From Firmicutes bacterium UBA5201 (GTDB lineage Bacteria; Bacillota; Clostridia; Peptostreptococcales; Acidaminobacteraceae), in NCBI GenBank assembly GCA_002412775.1, contig DHVT01000008.1:1-64000 (forward strand): 64,000 nucleotides of DNA, read 5' to 3'. The stretch's first letter is position 1. Each line of letters opens with the position of its first letter. A model generated the notes under the pieces. The model made no database searches and had not been told where the DNA came from. It was given only the letters and a program-made list of their open reading frames with translations. Shown in pieces: positions 42,731 to 51,047 of this stretch. The position numbers were made by a program, and so were the translations under genes.

Positions 42731-42740
42731 CGTGTATAAT
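42712..42740 (+). promoter_or_regulatory. Promoter of the Crp/Fnr regulator
   Basis: TTGAAG (42712-42717), a 17-base spacer and TATAAT (42735-42740). The -35 lies inside the nhaC terminator arm. Confidence 0.5.
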
Positions 42741-42772
42741 AATGATATCCTATGAAATAGAGGTAACTCAAA

Positions 42773-43474
42773 ATGATTACTCAGATAGAAAGTAATGTCA
42801 TTTCAATACTTGAATCTACACCTATGTTTAAAAATATAGAGCACCATGAACTTCAAAAAATGTTGCATTGTCTGAATCCCAGAATATTGAAATATTCCAA
42901 ATCAGAGACTATTGTGAACAGTCATGATCCATTTCAGGGCATCGGAATTGTCATTGAGGGTGAAGTGTTGATCGCCAAAGAAAGTATGGCCGGAGATCGA
43001 ACTGTCATGACGGTGCTCAAAAAAGGCGATATGTTTGGAGAAATGGTCAGTTTTTCGGAAAAGAAAGTTTGGCCGGCAACTGTTTCTGCTCAAGCCGATT
43101 GCACGGTCATTTTTGTCTCCCCGGAAAAAGTGATTTCCATGTGCAACAAGATGTGTGACAGTCATAGACAGCTCATAGAGAATTTGCTGAAGATCATGTC
43201 CAAAAAAGCATTGATGCTGAACCGGAAAGTAGAGTACTTGTCCATAAGAAGTCTTAGAGGAAAGCTTTGTGCCTATTTTCTTGAGCAACATAAAATTACC
43301 GAAAAGAACATTTTCACACTGACCATGAACCGTGACGAACTTGCGGATTTTTTTAATGTAGCCAGACCTTCTGTGTCAAGGGAGCTCAGCAAAATGAAGG
43401 AAGAGGGACTGATTGATTTTCATAAATCCTCTTTTAAGATACTGGATTATGAAAAAATGAAAGCGTCATTATAG
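42773..43474 (+). CDS. Crp/Fnr-family transcriptional regulator
   Basis: A 233-residue regulator: cyclic-nucleotide-binding-type barrel (GIVIEGEVLIAKESMAGDRT, KKGDMFGEMVSF), long dimer helix, and a helix-turn-helix (NRDELADFFNVARPSVSREL). The cysteines do not match the Fnr cluster pattern clearly; a heme or other effector is possible, as in clostridial Crp-type redox or NO regulators. It stands between nhaC and the hydrogenase maturation operon and is a candidate regulator of the latter. The GAGGTAA site fits ATG 42773. Confidence 0.85.
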   Translation: MITQIESNVISILESTPMFKNIEHHELQKMLHCLNPRILKYSKSETIVNSHDPFQGIGIVIEGEVLIAKESMAGDRTVMTVLKKGDMFGEMVSFSEKKVWPATVSAQADCTVIFVSPEKVISMCNKMCDSHRQLIENLLKIMSKKALMLNRKVEYLSIRSLRGKLCAYFLEQHKITEKNIFTLTMNRDELADFFNVARPSVSRELSKMKEEGLIDFHKSSFKILDYEKMKASL

Positions 43475-43499
43475 CTTTATATAGTGCCTAAAATAAAAC

Positions 43500-43528
43500 T
43501 TGACACTGACACGTCGAATTGATAATAT
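43500..43528 (+). promoter_or_regulatory. Strong promoter of the hyd maturation operon
   Basis: TTGACA (43500-43505), a 17-base spacer and TAATAT (43523-43528), with TG extension at 43520-43521. The predicted start is near 43535. Confidence 0.75.
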
Positions 43529-43534
43529 ATTAAC

Positions 43535-43672
43535 AAACAGTGATCTTTACCACCTAACAAAAAAGAGCGATCTGATTTGAAAGGAAGTAAGCAAATCATT
43601 CGTAAACAATGGATGTTTATGATTTTATTATGCTGCCTTCTCATAGAGAAGGCTTTTTTTATGGAGGTAATC
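43535..43672 (+). promoter_or_regulatory. Attenuator-like leader of the hyd maturation operon
   Basis: A leader of about 138 bases. It has a stem-loop TGATTTG/CAAATCA (43573-43598) whose 12-base purine-rich loop contains AAAGGAAG, and then an intrinsic terminator at 43635-43660 (GCCTTCT/AGAAGGC plus T7) that ends two bases before the GGAGG site. Loop bases AAGG can pair with CCTT of the terminator. The layout fits transcription attenuation, but I cannot match it to a known riboswitch class. Confidence 0.5.
43635..43660 (+). terminator. Intrinsic terminator inside the hyd leader
   Basis: A 7-bp stem GCCTTCT (43635-43641)/AGAAGGC (43647-43653), 5-base loop and T7, located downstream of the operon promoter and immediately upstream of the first gene's ribosome site. 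Confidence 0.7.
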
Positions 43673-43933
43673 ATGGATAAGAAAATTGCTGTTATAAGTG
43701 CGATTCTCGAGGAACCGCAATTGGTGCAGAGCCAGTTCAATCAAATCATCTCTGAATTCAAGGGAATAGTAAAAGGCCGCACAGGCATACCGTTCGATCA
43801 ATATGGCGTATCGGTCATAACGATCATTGTGATTGGAACGATGGATCAAATCAACGGATTGACGGGAAAACTCGGTAATTTGCAAAGCGTTTTGGTGAAG
43901 ACATCTGTATCAAAAAAGACAATAGACGAATAA
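43673..43933 (+). CDS. TM1266-like iron-only hydrogenase system regulator
   Basis: An 86-residue ACT/ferredoxin-fold protein of the TM1266 family, small putative regulators found with [FeFe]-hydrogenase maturation genes. Family features are IAVISAILEEP at the start, VKGRTGIPFDQYGVSVITIIV in the middle and LTGKLGNLQSVLVKTSVSK near the end. ATG 43673 has a perfect GGAGGTAATC site; the longer open frame upstream crosses the leader terminator and is not coding. hydG begins 18 bases after its stop. Confidence 0.85.
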   Translation: MDKKIAVISAILEEPQLVQSQFNQIISEFKGIVKGRTGIPFDQYGVSVITIIVIGTMDQINGLTGKLGNLQSVLVKTSVSKKTIDE

Positions 43934-43951
43934 GAATTTATGGAGGATTTT

Positions 43952-45364
43952 ATGCCAAAGTATGGAGATCACAATTATAAGGAAGCTGATTTTATCGATC
44001 ATGATTTAATTGGAGAAATATTAACAAAGACTAAGGTGGTTACTGAATCCCAAATCGCATCGGTGATAGAGAAAGCAAAACTCAGAAACGGGCTTTCTTA
44101 TGAGGATATTGCAATCATGCTTCAGGCAACAAGCCCGGATCATCTGAAAATGATTTATAATTTGGCGGCTGAAATCAAGCAATCCATCTATGGCAATAGA
44201 GTCGTATTATTCGCACCACTTTATGTCAGCAATTTTTGCGTGAACAATTGCGTCTATTGCGGATACAAACGTGACAACAAATTTGCTAGAAGAAAGCTCA
44301 CTGAGCCTGAAATTCGAGAAGAAGTGAGAATCCTTGAAAGTATGGGCCATAAACGCATCGCACTTGAGGCTGGAGAAGATCCAGTGAATTGTGATATCGA
44401 TTATATCGTCGACACACTTCGAATCATCTACGATGAAGTATCTGAAAGCAGTAATATCAGACGTGCAAATGTCAATATAGCTTCAACAACCATCGAGAAT
44501 TATGAAAAATTGAAAGCCGCTGATATTGGCACTTATATATTGTTCCAAGAAACCTATCATAAACCGACCTATGAGATCATGCATCCAAAATCGCTAAAAG
44601 GGGATTATGAGTACCACCTCACAGCTTTTGACAGAGCTATGCAAGCTGGCGTCGATGATGTGGGCGCGGGAGTGCTTTTCGGATTATCCGATTATCGTTT
44701 CGAAGTGTTGGCACTAATGATGCACAATGCCCATTTGGAATCGAATCATGGCGTCGGTTTCCATACGATTTCTGTACCTCGATTAAAAAAAGCGGAAGGT
44801 ATGGAACTTAAGGAATATGATCACTTGATCGATGATGATACATTCAAGAAAATTGTGGCTATTCTTAGAATCGCAGTCCCTTTTACAGGCATCATATTGT
44901 CCACACGTGAAACGAAGGAAATCCGTAATGAGTTACTGCACCATGGAGTCTCACAACTCAGTGCGGGCTCATGCACAGGTGTAGGCGGCTACAAAGAGAA
45001 CGAGATGGAAGAAGAGATCAAGCAATTTACAATATCAGACGAGCGTTCTCCACTTGAAGTGATCAAAGGACTGATCAATGATGGATTCATTCCGAGCCAT
45101 TGCACCTCATGCTATCGAATGGGCCGTACCGGAGACCGATTTATGAGTCTCGCAAAAACCGGAGCGATTCAGCATGTTTGTCAACCCAACGCCTTGATGA
45201 CACTTAAGGAATACGCACTGGATTATGGTGATGATGAACTTAAGGCAACGGTGGATGGATTTATCGAAAGCCAAATCGAGAAAATTCAAAGAGATGACAT
45301 CAAATCGAAAGTAATCCAAGGATTATCGGATTTGACTGACGGAAAAAGAGACATTTACCTATAG
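43952..45364 (+). CDS. hydG: [FeFe]-hydrogenase H-cluster maturase HydG
   Basis: Radical SAM tyrosine lyase of 470 residues that makes the CO and CN ligands of the H-cluster from tyrosine. The CxxxCxxC cluster motif is Cys96/Cys100/Cys103 (FCVNNCVYCGY). The C-terminal auxiliary cluster region CTSCYRMGRTGDRFM has the HydG CxxC. ATG 43952 follows GGAGG (43942-43946); ATG 43940 overlaps that site. It is in an operon with the TM1266-like gene and hydF. HydE and the hydrogenase itself are not in this window. Confidence 0.95.
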   Translation: MPKYGDHNYKEADFIDHDLIGEILTKTKVVTESQIASVIEKAKLRNGLSYEDIAIMLQATSPDHLKMIYNLAAEIKQSIYGNRVVLFAPLYVSNFCVNNCVYCGYKRDNKFARRKLTEPEIREEVRILESMGHKRIALEAGEDPVNCDIDYIVDTLRIIYDEVSESSNIRRANVNIASTTIENYEKLKAADIGTYILFQETYHKPTYEIMHPKSLKGDYEYHLTAFDRAMQAGVDDVGAGVLFGLSDYRFEVLALMMHNAHLESNHGVGFHTISVPRLKKAEGMELKEYDHLIDDDTFKKIVAILRIAVPFTGIILSTRETKEIRNELLHHGVSQLSAGSCTGVGGYKENEMEEEIKQFTISDERSPLEVIKGLINDGFIPSHCTSCYRMGRTGDRFMSLAKTGAIQHVCQPNALMTLKEYALDYGDDELKATVDGFIESQIEKIQRDDIKSKVIQGLSDLTDGKRDIYL

Positions 45365-45373
45365 GAGAACGAT

Positions 45374-46576
45374 ATGAATAAAACTCCAAATTCAAACAGG
45401 GTCCACATCGGTATTTATGGCAATAGAAATGCAGGAAAATCCTCGCTGTTCAATGCAATTATCGGTCAAGACATTTCAATTGTATCAGATACGAGCGGAA
45501 CGACGACCGATCCGGTTTTAAAAGCAATGGAATTGATTCCTTTTGGGCCTGTCGTATGGCTGGATACCGCAGGACTTGATGATATTGGTTCACTGGGTTC
45601 CCTACGAATCGAGAAGACAAAACAGATGATAGATCGAACAGATTTCGCTATTTACCTTGTGGATGGAACCTCACCGGATTACAGTGGTTACAAGGAGACT
45701 GCAAAGCTGTTCAAACGCTTCAATATCCCACATATGATTGTTGTCAACAAGATGGAGATGCTCGAACAATCCGAGAAAACGGAAATCGAGTCCAACCTCA
45801 ATGAAGTCACGTATGTATCCACACAAAATCAGGACAGTGTGCATAGTTTGATTGATGACATACAATCCAGACTTGAGAAATTGGAAGAAGATATGCCTCT
45901 CGTTGGCGATCTATTGTCATATGGCAGTACTGTAGTTCTCGTAGTCCCCATTGATTCGGAAGCGCCCAAAGGAAGAATCATTCTGCCCCAAGTACAAGTG
46001 ATCCGGGATTGTTTGGATCATGGCATCAAATGTCATGTCGTGAGAGACACAGAACTCGAGCAAACGCTTGCCGAATTGCCTCGAATCGATCTCGTCATCA
46101 CGGATTCTCAAGCTTTCGCAGCAGTGAGTGCGCTTGTGCCGCAAAGTATCAAATTGACGAGTTTTTCAATTTTGCTCGCCAGACAAAAGGGGGATATCAA
46201 TGCTTTGCTGGAAGGCATAAGAGCATTTGGGCGAATGGATGGCAATTCAAGGATTTTAATCTCCGAAAGTTGTACCCATAATCATTCACATGAAGATATA
46301 GGAAGAGTCAAAATTCCGAATTTGATCAAAAAAAATATTTCTGAAGACATTCAGATTGAATTCTCGATGGGACAGGATTTTCCGGTTCAACTGGATCGAT
46401 ATGATTTGATCATCCATTGTGGAGCTTGCATGGTCAACCGAAAAACGATGGAAAGCAGAATTCGTAAATCGTCTCTGCAATTTGTTCCAATAACCAACTA
46501 CGGGTTGACATTGGCCTATTTTACTGGTATTTTGAATCGAAGTATAGAAATATTAGGGTGTGAGGCAGATGAGTAA
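45374..46576 (+). CDS. hydF: [FeFe]-hydrogenase maturation GTPase HydF
   Basis: GTPase and scaffold of 400 residues that carries the 2Fe subcluster to apo-hydrogenase. The N-terminal TrmE-like G domain has YGNRNAGKSSLFNAI, SGTTTDPV, LDTAGLDD and VVNKME. The C-terminal Fe-S motif is intact: Cys300-x-His302 and HCGAC (His348, Cys349, Cys352). It lies 9 bases after hydG. Its stop overlaps the start of the next radical SAM gene. Confidence 0.95.
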   Translation: MNKTPNSNRVHIGIYGNRNAGKSSLFNAIIGQDISIVSDTSGTTTDPVLKAMELIPFGPVVWLDTAGLDDIGSLGSLRIEKTKQMIDRTDFAIYLVDGTSPDYSGYKETAKLFKRFNIPHMIVVNKMEMLEQSEKTEIESNLNEVTYVSTQNQDSVHSLIDDIQSRLEKLEEDMPLVGDLLSYGSTVVLVVPIDSEAPKGRIILPQVQVIRDCLDHGIKCHVVRDTELEQTLAELPRIDLVITDSQAFAAVSALVPQSIKLTSFSILLARQKGDINALLEGIRAFGRMDGNSRILISESCTHNHSHEDIGRVKIPNLIKKNISEDIQIEFSMGQDFPVQLDRYDLIIHCGACMVNRKTMESRIRKSSLQFVPITNYGLTLAYFTGILNRSIEILGCEADE

Positions 46577-47522
46577 GAGATACAATGCACTTAGTGATTA
46601 TTTTAAAAACCAATATGGTAAAAAAATGGTCAAATTGGCGATTGACGCGGGATTTACATGTCCCAACAGAGATGGTACATTAGCCAGTTCAGGATGCATA
46701 TTTTGCAGTGAGAAGGGTTCGGGAGAGTTCGCAGGTGTAGTCGGAGAAAATCGTGACCTTAATCATACTTATTCCATTCACAGTCAGATTGAAAGTCAAA
46801 AAAAATTGTTGGCTGACAAATGGAAGTCCACAGGATATATTGCGTATTTTCAAAATTTCACCAACACCTATGCCACTGTGGATGTTTTATCAAAACTTTA
46901 TGATGAGGCCCTTGCCTTTGATGGTATTGAAGGACTGGCTATAGCGACCAGGCCTGATTGCCTGGATGACGAAAAAATCGAACTTCTGAAAAAATATAGG
47001 CAAAAAGGCGTTTTGTGGGTGGAACTGGGTCTTCAAAGCATTCATGAAAAAAGTATGAGTTGGCTCAAGACCCACTACACGCTGGATCAATTTCACCAAA
47101 CTTTCATGAGATTGAAAAGCGCCGATATTCCTGTTGTCGTCCATCTCATAGTGGGTCTTCCAGATGAAACCCATGACGATTTTATAGCGTCCGTGGAATA
47201 CATTTCAATGTTGAAGCCTTTTGGTGTTAAACTTCATATGCTCAATATTTTAAAGGACACAGCACTTGAACAGGATTATGAAAGCCGACGTTTTGAATTG
47301 CTTGATTTGGAAAATTATATCGAGTGGGTCACAGATGCCATAGAGGTACTTGATGAATCGATCGTGATCCATAGAATGACAGGTGACGGAGCTCATGATG
47401 CAGTTATCGCTCCCATGTGGATCAAGAATAAAAGAAGTGTTCTCAACGGCATAGAAAAAAACCTTGTAAGACGTAACGTCTCACAAGGCTCTAAAAAATC
47501 AAAAGATCATTCACTAATATGA
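46569..47522 (+). CDS. TIGR01212-type radical SAM protein (YhcC-like)
   Basis: A 317-residue radical SAM protein. The N-terminus RYNALSDYFKNQYGKKMVKL and cluster motif TCPNRDGTLASSGCIFCSEK (first Cys, then CxxC) identify the TIGR01212/YhcC family. Later conserved segments are AYFQNFTNTYA, IATRPDCLDD and WVELGLQSIHEKS. The function of the family is not established; a role in modification is likely. ATG 46569 overlaps hydF by 8 bases, so it is co-translated with the maturases. The 3' end overlaps the convergent PilZ gene by 32 bases. Confidence 0.85.
   Translation: MSKRYNALSDYFKNQYGKKMVKLAIDAGFTCPNRDGTLASSGCIFCSEKGSGEFAGVVGENRDLNHTYSIHSQIESQKKLLADKWKSTGYIAYFQNFTNTYATVDVLSKLYDEALAFDGIEGLAIATRPDCLDDEKIELLKKYRQKGVLWVELGLQSIHEKSMSWLKTHYTLDQFHQTFMRLKSADIPVVVHLIVGLPDETHDDFIASVEYISMLKPFGVKLHMLNILKDTALEQDYESRRFELLDLENYIEWVTDAIEVLDESIVIHRMTGDGAHDAVIAPMWIKNKRSVLNGIEKNLVRRNVSQGSKKSKDHSLI
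47455..47488 (-). terminator. Terminator of the PilZ gene, embedded in the opposing CDS
   Basis: On the minus strand CCTTGT-AGACG hairpin arms (47462-47488, one mismatch) are followed by seven T (A run 47455-47461). It lies directly past the PilZ stop and inside the last codons of the convergent radical SAM gene. Confidence 0.65.
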
Positions 47523-48576
47523 AATACAACATGAATCCGATAATGACAATGCCCAATATAAGTGATACTATGACACCTGAATTCAAGGTGTCATTTTTTC
47601 TTTTAAGTCGCGACGCATTCATCATAAGTCCCGCCAATCCCATCAATACGGCAAGTGAGGCACTGCCAAGGGCGGCTCTTAGATATCCTATATTCCATAC
47701 TTTGGGACGATAATACTCAAAAAAACGATCGAGACCGTAGATGGGTGCCGGCTGGGCGAACAAGAGAAACACGAATGCCAAAAAAACGATAAACAGGTTT
47801 AAAAATCCGATTATATGAACCCTTTTTTGAATGCGATCCATATTTTTTCTACGATCAGAAGACTTGTCGCTGAAAAGCTTGTCGAGGTAGTTCTCGTATT
47901 CCGGCATACTTTGAATAATTTCGGTCTGCTTTGCGTAAAGGTATTGAAGCAGATATTTTGATTCGGTGGGAGACATGCCTTCAAATCTGATTCGATTGGA
48001 ATACCGTCTGATCTCCGGTTCGGCAGTACTTTCCAAAACCCTGCATTTGATTCTGAATATTTTATCCGGACTGTTCTCATGATCGGATCCGGCAATGTTG
48101 GCGTCGAATAGAAGTTCGAATGTATCCGAGGGTTTCATATATGAGTTCGTCAGTGCAAGCATGCCTGTGGAACTGATGTCTTTGGAAACCAGCGCCCTTT
48201 CGGTGCCCCTATACTTAAAAACATAAGTGTTGAAGATATTGACTCTGAAGGCTTGTCGTCTTTGGATTTTTTTTGGTTCTGATAAAACAGCCAAAGATAT
48301 GATCGATAAATTGTCTTCAAATGATCGATCTGTAACTCTGCATGAGATGGTAAAGATGCCTTTGTTTAACAAGAAGAGCACATCAATCAGATCTCCAGGA
48401 TGAAAATTATAGATATGTCCGTGTAGAATCGGTGCGACCACACGAAAGTTTCCATCTTCATAACCCGTTTCAACGACGGTTTTGAGCAATTTGACATTAG
48501 AGTTTCCGCTCTCATCTTTTTCTTCTACAGAGATCTCAATCGAGTGGGCGGGCAACAGTATTTTTTTCAGTTCCAT
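47491..48576 (-). CDS. PilZ-domain c-di-GMP receptor with C-terminal membrane domain
   Basis: A 361-residue protein. Residues 1 to about 100 resemble the YcgR-type N-terminal (PilZN) barrel. The PilZ domain follows, with both c-di-GMP motifs: RRQAFR near residue 105 and DISSTGMLAL near 135. After about residue 250 there are three predicted membrane helices (IIGFLNLFIVFLAFVFLLFA, LGSASLAVLMGLAGLMM, VIVSLILGIVIIGFMLYFIL). Cytosolic YcgR-like proteins act on the flagellar motor; tethering to the membrane is the odd feature here. It is a single-gene minus-strand unit. Confidence 0.8.
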   Translation of the reverse strand: MELKKILLPAHSIEISVEEKDESGNSNVKLLKTVVETGYEDGNFRVVAPILHGHIYNFHPGDLIDVLFLLNKGIFTISCRVTDRSFEDNLSIISLAVLSEPKKIQRRQAFRVNIFNTYVFKYRGTERALVSKDISSTGMLALTNSYMKPSDTFELLFDANIAGSDHENSPDKIFRIKCRVLESTAEPEIRRYSNRIRFEGMSPTESKYLLQYLYAKQTEIIQSMPEYENYLDKLFSDKSSDRRKNMDRIQKRVHIIGFLNLFIVFLAFVFLLFAQPAPIYGLDRFFEYYRPKVWNIGYLRAALGSASLAVLMGLAGLMMNASRLKRKNDTLNSGVIVSLILGIVIIGFMLYFILVNDLLIF

Positions 48577-48920
48577 GTTTTCACCCCATAACTATTATAT
48601 TGTTATTATAACACAAACAAATGCAAAAAAATGTTTAGTTTTACATTGGACTGGGTAATATATGAATATAAATAAACCGAAAGGTTTTTTTATAGATTGG
48701 TTGATCGGGACGTCGTATATGGGTTTGAGACTCATAGAATGAAAGCGCAACACCAAGCAACAAAAATTGTAAGGTTCTTTTCTAATTGTTAAAAATGTTC
48801 TGTTAGGAGGAATGCTTATCGCAGTTGAATTTCGTATAACAATTGAATATAGGAAAAACTTACGTGCCGAAACCAGATGAATGGGCTTTCACTTTAAATT
48901 TAATTTAGTGAGGGTCCATT
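48577..48920. other. Noncoding interval of 344 bases
   Basis: No supported gene. Next to the PilZ start there is a minus-strand TATAAT (48605-48610). A tiny AAACC-GAAA-GGTTT hairpin with T-run lies at 48674-48691. An AGGAGG at 48805-48810 sits one base before an ATG opening a 22-codon frame (48812-48880) with no recognisable product and a poor spacing. It may hold a short RNA or a decayed gene. Confidence 0.4.
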
Positions 48921-49535
48921 TTAATTTTTGTCTTTGAGCAGATCAATCAAGTTATGGACCATGCGAGCAGTCAATCCCCATATGGTGATGGATTCATAAT
49001 TGTAAAAGACAATCGGATAATGTGTATTCTTGAAATTATAGTTTTTTCCATTTGGGATTGCCTCAAACGGAAAATCGATGTCCAAATCAAATTTGGAGGA
49101 AATCTTATAGGTTTCCGGTTGTACAGTCAACAAATAATCCAGTGGAACCAAAATCAATTCGTCGACTTCACTGATCGAATGGCTTATCTTCTCATAATCG
49201 ATTTCTAGAACACCAACATAGCAATGGATCAGCATGTCAAAACTGGTCATCACCGAATCGATTTGGCCGATCAAGCGGATATGGTCTTCAGAGAGATTGA
49301 GCTCTTCACAGGTTTCTCTGATGGCGGCAACTTTGGGATGCTCACCCTTTTCAACGATTCCACCGGGAAAACAGATCTCACCTGGCTGAGAGTTGAGTGT
49401 AAGCGCGCGTCTTTCAAACAAGAGATGCCAAGTCTCATCGTGTAGTATAAGCGGCATCAAAACAGATGACTGTTTTTTGACACCAGTGGAGTTTGCTATA
49501 TATGAACCAATAATGTTTTCAATATCTTTAAGCAT
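48921..49535 (-). CDS. NUDIX CoA pyrophosphatase-type hydrolase
   Basis: A 204-residue NUDIX protein of the CoA pyrophosphatase group. The signature preceding the NUDIX box, LLFERRALTLNSQPGEICFP, matches the CoA-pyrophosphatase (UPF0035-like) motif, and the box itself runs GGIVEKGEHPKVAAIRETCEEL. Such enzymes split CoA derivatives into 4'-phosphopantetheine and 3',5'-ADP. It is a monocistronic minus-strand gene, with the possible extended -10 TGGTATATT upstream on the minus strand. Confidence 0.85.
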   Translation of the reverse strand: MLKDIENIIGSYIANSTGVKKQSSVLMPLILHDETWHLLFERRALTLNSQPGEICFPGGIVEKGEHPKVAAIRETCEELNLSEDHIRLIGQIDSVMTSFDMLIHCYVGVLEIDYEKISHSISEVDELILVPLDYLLTVQPETYKISSKFDLDIDFPFEAIPNGKNYNFKNTHYPIVFYNYESITIWGLTARMVHNLIDLLKDKN

Positions 49536-49624
49536 GTTTTTGTCCTCTTTGATTGTAAAATATTAATTATAATATACCATATTGACCTTCAAAAAGTCAG
49601 TTAAATTAAATCATTGTAATTGCT

Positions 49625-49653
49625 TTTACAAATTCAAATATAATTGATACAAT
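49625..49653 (+). promoter_or_regulatory. Promoter of the UPF0316 gene
   Basis: TTTACA (49625-49630), a 17-base spacer and TACAAT (49648-49653) with a TGA extension. Confidence 0.6.
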
Positions 49654-49691
49654 AGTCTTGATGAAAACAATGGACAAAGAAGGTGAAGACG

Positions 49692-50201
49692 ATGATGTAC
49701 TTGCTTATTGTAATTGCGAAGATTTTTGAAGTATCCCTTGCTACCATAAGAATGGTGCTTATAACAAAAGGAGAACGTAAAATTGGTGCGATTATCGCAT
49801 TTTTTGAAGTTTCAATTTGGGTGGTCCTTGTCAGTACGGTTCTGGACAATATCATGGAAGACCCTTTAAAAATAGTAGCATATGCTTTCGGTTTTGCTTG
49901 TGGTAATTATTTGGGAAGTCTTGTCGAAGAAAAAATCGGCATAGGTCTATCGGAAATGCAAGTGATCGTAAAAGAGGACAAAGGCAACAAATTGGCCTGT
50001 ATGCTAAGGGATCAGGGATATGCGGTTACAGTTATGCGTGGAGAAGGCAAAAATTTTCCGAGAAGCATCCTATTGATGTATGTGCCTAGAAAAAAAATCA
50101 AAAGCATTGCGAATATCGTCAAAACCGTAGAAGAAAATGCAGTTGTGACCATTTCAGATAAAAAAAGCCTTTACGGTGGATTTGGAACACTTAGAAAGTA
50201 A
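49692..50201 (+). CDS. UPF0316 (DUF5698/DUF2179) membrane protein
   Basis: A 169-residue protein with about three N-terminal membrane helices (LLIVIAKIFEVSLATIRMVL, IGAIIAFFEVSIWVVLVSTV, and a third near residues 60-80) and a C-terminal cytosolic DUF2179 domain (ISDKKSLYGGFGTLRK end). The family function is unknown; DUF2179 resembles small ligand-binding domains. I chose ATG 49692, spaced 6 bases from AGGTG; GTG 49683 overlaps that site. It is followed 29 bases later by DAHP synthase, possibly in the same transcript. Confidence 0.85.
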   Translation: MMYLLIVIAKIFEVSLATIRMVLITKGERKIGAIIAFFEVSIWVVLVSTVLDNIMEDPLKIVAYAFGFACGNYLGSLVEEKIGIGLSEMQVIVKEDKGNKLACMLRDQGYAVTVMRGEGKNFPRSILLMYVPRKKIKSIANIVKTVEENAVVTISDKKSLYGGFGTLRK

Positions 50202-50230
50202 TATTAAAGAGAATGGAAAGAGGAATTTGA

Positions 50231-51010
50231 ATGAGACTTCTTAAGGAAGGGAACAACGTTGAAGTTGAACCTTATTCATTTGGGGCAGGAATCCCCATCA
50301 TCATAGCGGGACCCTGTTCAGTGGAAAGCCGCGAACAGATTATTGAAATTGCTGTGGAAGCGAAAAAAAAAGGCGCCAACATACTCAGAGGCGGTATATT
50401 CAAGCCCAGAACAAGCCCATATGATTTTCAGGGCATAGGACTCGAAGCGCTCGAATTCATGCTTGAGGCAAAGGCGATCACGGGTATGCCTATCATAACC
50501 GAACTTATGGACACGTCTTATTTGGAACAATTTGTTGAAAATGTGGACATCATTCAAATCGGTTCAAGAAACATGTACAATTACTCACTGCTCAAAGCGG
50601 TGGGAGAGACGGGTAAGCCGGTCTTGCTCAAACGAGGATTCAGTGCGACAATCAAAGAATGGATTTACGCCGCAGAGCATATCGCCAAAGGTGGAAACAG
50701 CAGAATCATACTATGTGAAAGAGGCATTCGGTCTTTTGATCCCTATACGAGGAACACACTTGATTTGTCGGCAGTCCCAATTATGAAACGAGAGACTGGG
50801 CTTCCCGTGGTTGTAGATCCAAGCCATGGAACAGGAATAAGAAGTTTGGTCGGGGTCATGTCCATGGCGGCTATTGCCGCTGGAGCGGATGGTCTGATGA
50901 TCGAGGCACATACCCATCCGGAGCTTTCCATTTCGGACAAGGAGCAGACAGTGGATATGGAAGAACTTGGAGAGATCATAACAAATATGAATAGAATGAT
51001 TTCAAAGTAA
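50231..51010 (+). CDS. aroF: 3-deoxy-7-phosphoheptulonate (DAHP) synthase, type I-beta
   Basis: A 259-residue enzyme condensing PEP and erythrose 4-phosphate, the entry to the shikimate pathway. Motifs are IIAGPCSVESREQI, LRGGIFKPRTSPYDFQG, IQIGSRNMYNYSLL, PVLLKRGFSATIKEWIYAAE, CERGIRSFDPYTRNTLD and VVDPSHGTGIRSLV. It has only the catalytic barrel: the N-terminal ACT/ferredoxin-like feedback domain of the Thermotoga-type enzyme and the chorismate mutase domain of Bacillus AroA are both absent. No other aro genes are adjacent. Confidence 0.92.
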   Translation: MRLLKEGNNVEVEPYSFGAGIPIIIAGPCSVESREQIIEIAVEAKKKGANILRGGIFKPRTSPYDFQGIGLEALEFMLEAKAITGMPIITELMDTSYLEQFVENVDIIQIGSRNMYNYSLLKAVGETGKPVLLKRGFSATIKEWIYAAEHIAKGGNSRIILCERGIRSFDPYTRNTLDLSAVPIMKRETGLPVVVDPSHGTGIRSLVGVMSMAAIAAGADGLMIEAHTHPELSISDKEQTVDMEELGEIITNMNRMISK

Positions 51011-51047
51011 AAGCCAAGAGTGCTACAAACACTCTTGGCTTTATTTT
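51010..51047. terminator. Bidirectional terminator
   Basis: A perfect 13-bp stem (51010-51022 with 51030-51042) and T-rich tail lie between the convergent DAHP synthase and hflC genes. Confidence 0.85.

Noticed and set aside
43577..43672. N-terminal extension of the TM1266-like gene
   Set aside because: It crosses the leader stem-loop and terminator; the family N-terminus and the GGAGG site point to 43673.
48661..48740. c-di-GMP-I riboswitch near the PilZ gene
   Set aside because: AAACC-GAAA-GGTTT and GGGACG occur, but the other conserved parts of that aptamer are absent and no gene follows correctly.
48812..48880. 22-codon gene after an AGGAGG
   Set aside because: The spacing to ATG is one base and the product has no recognisable feature.
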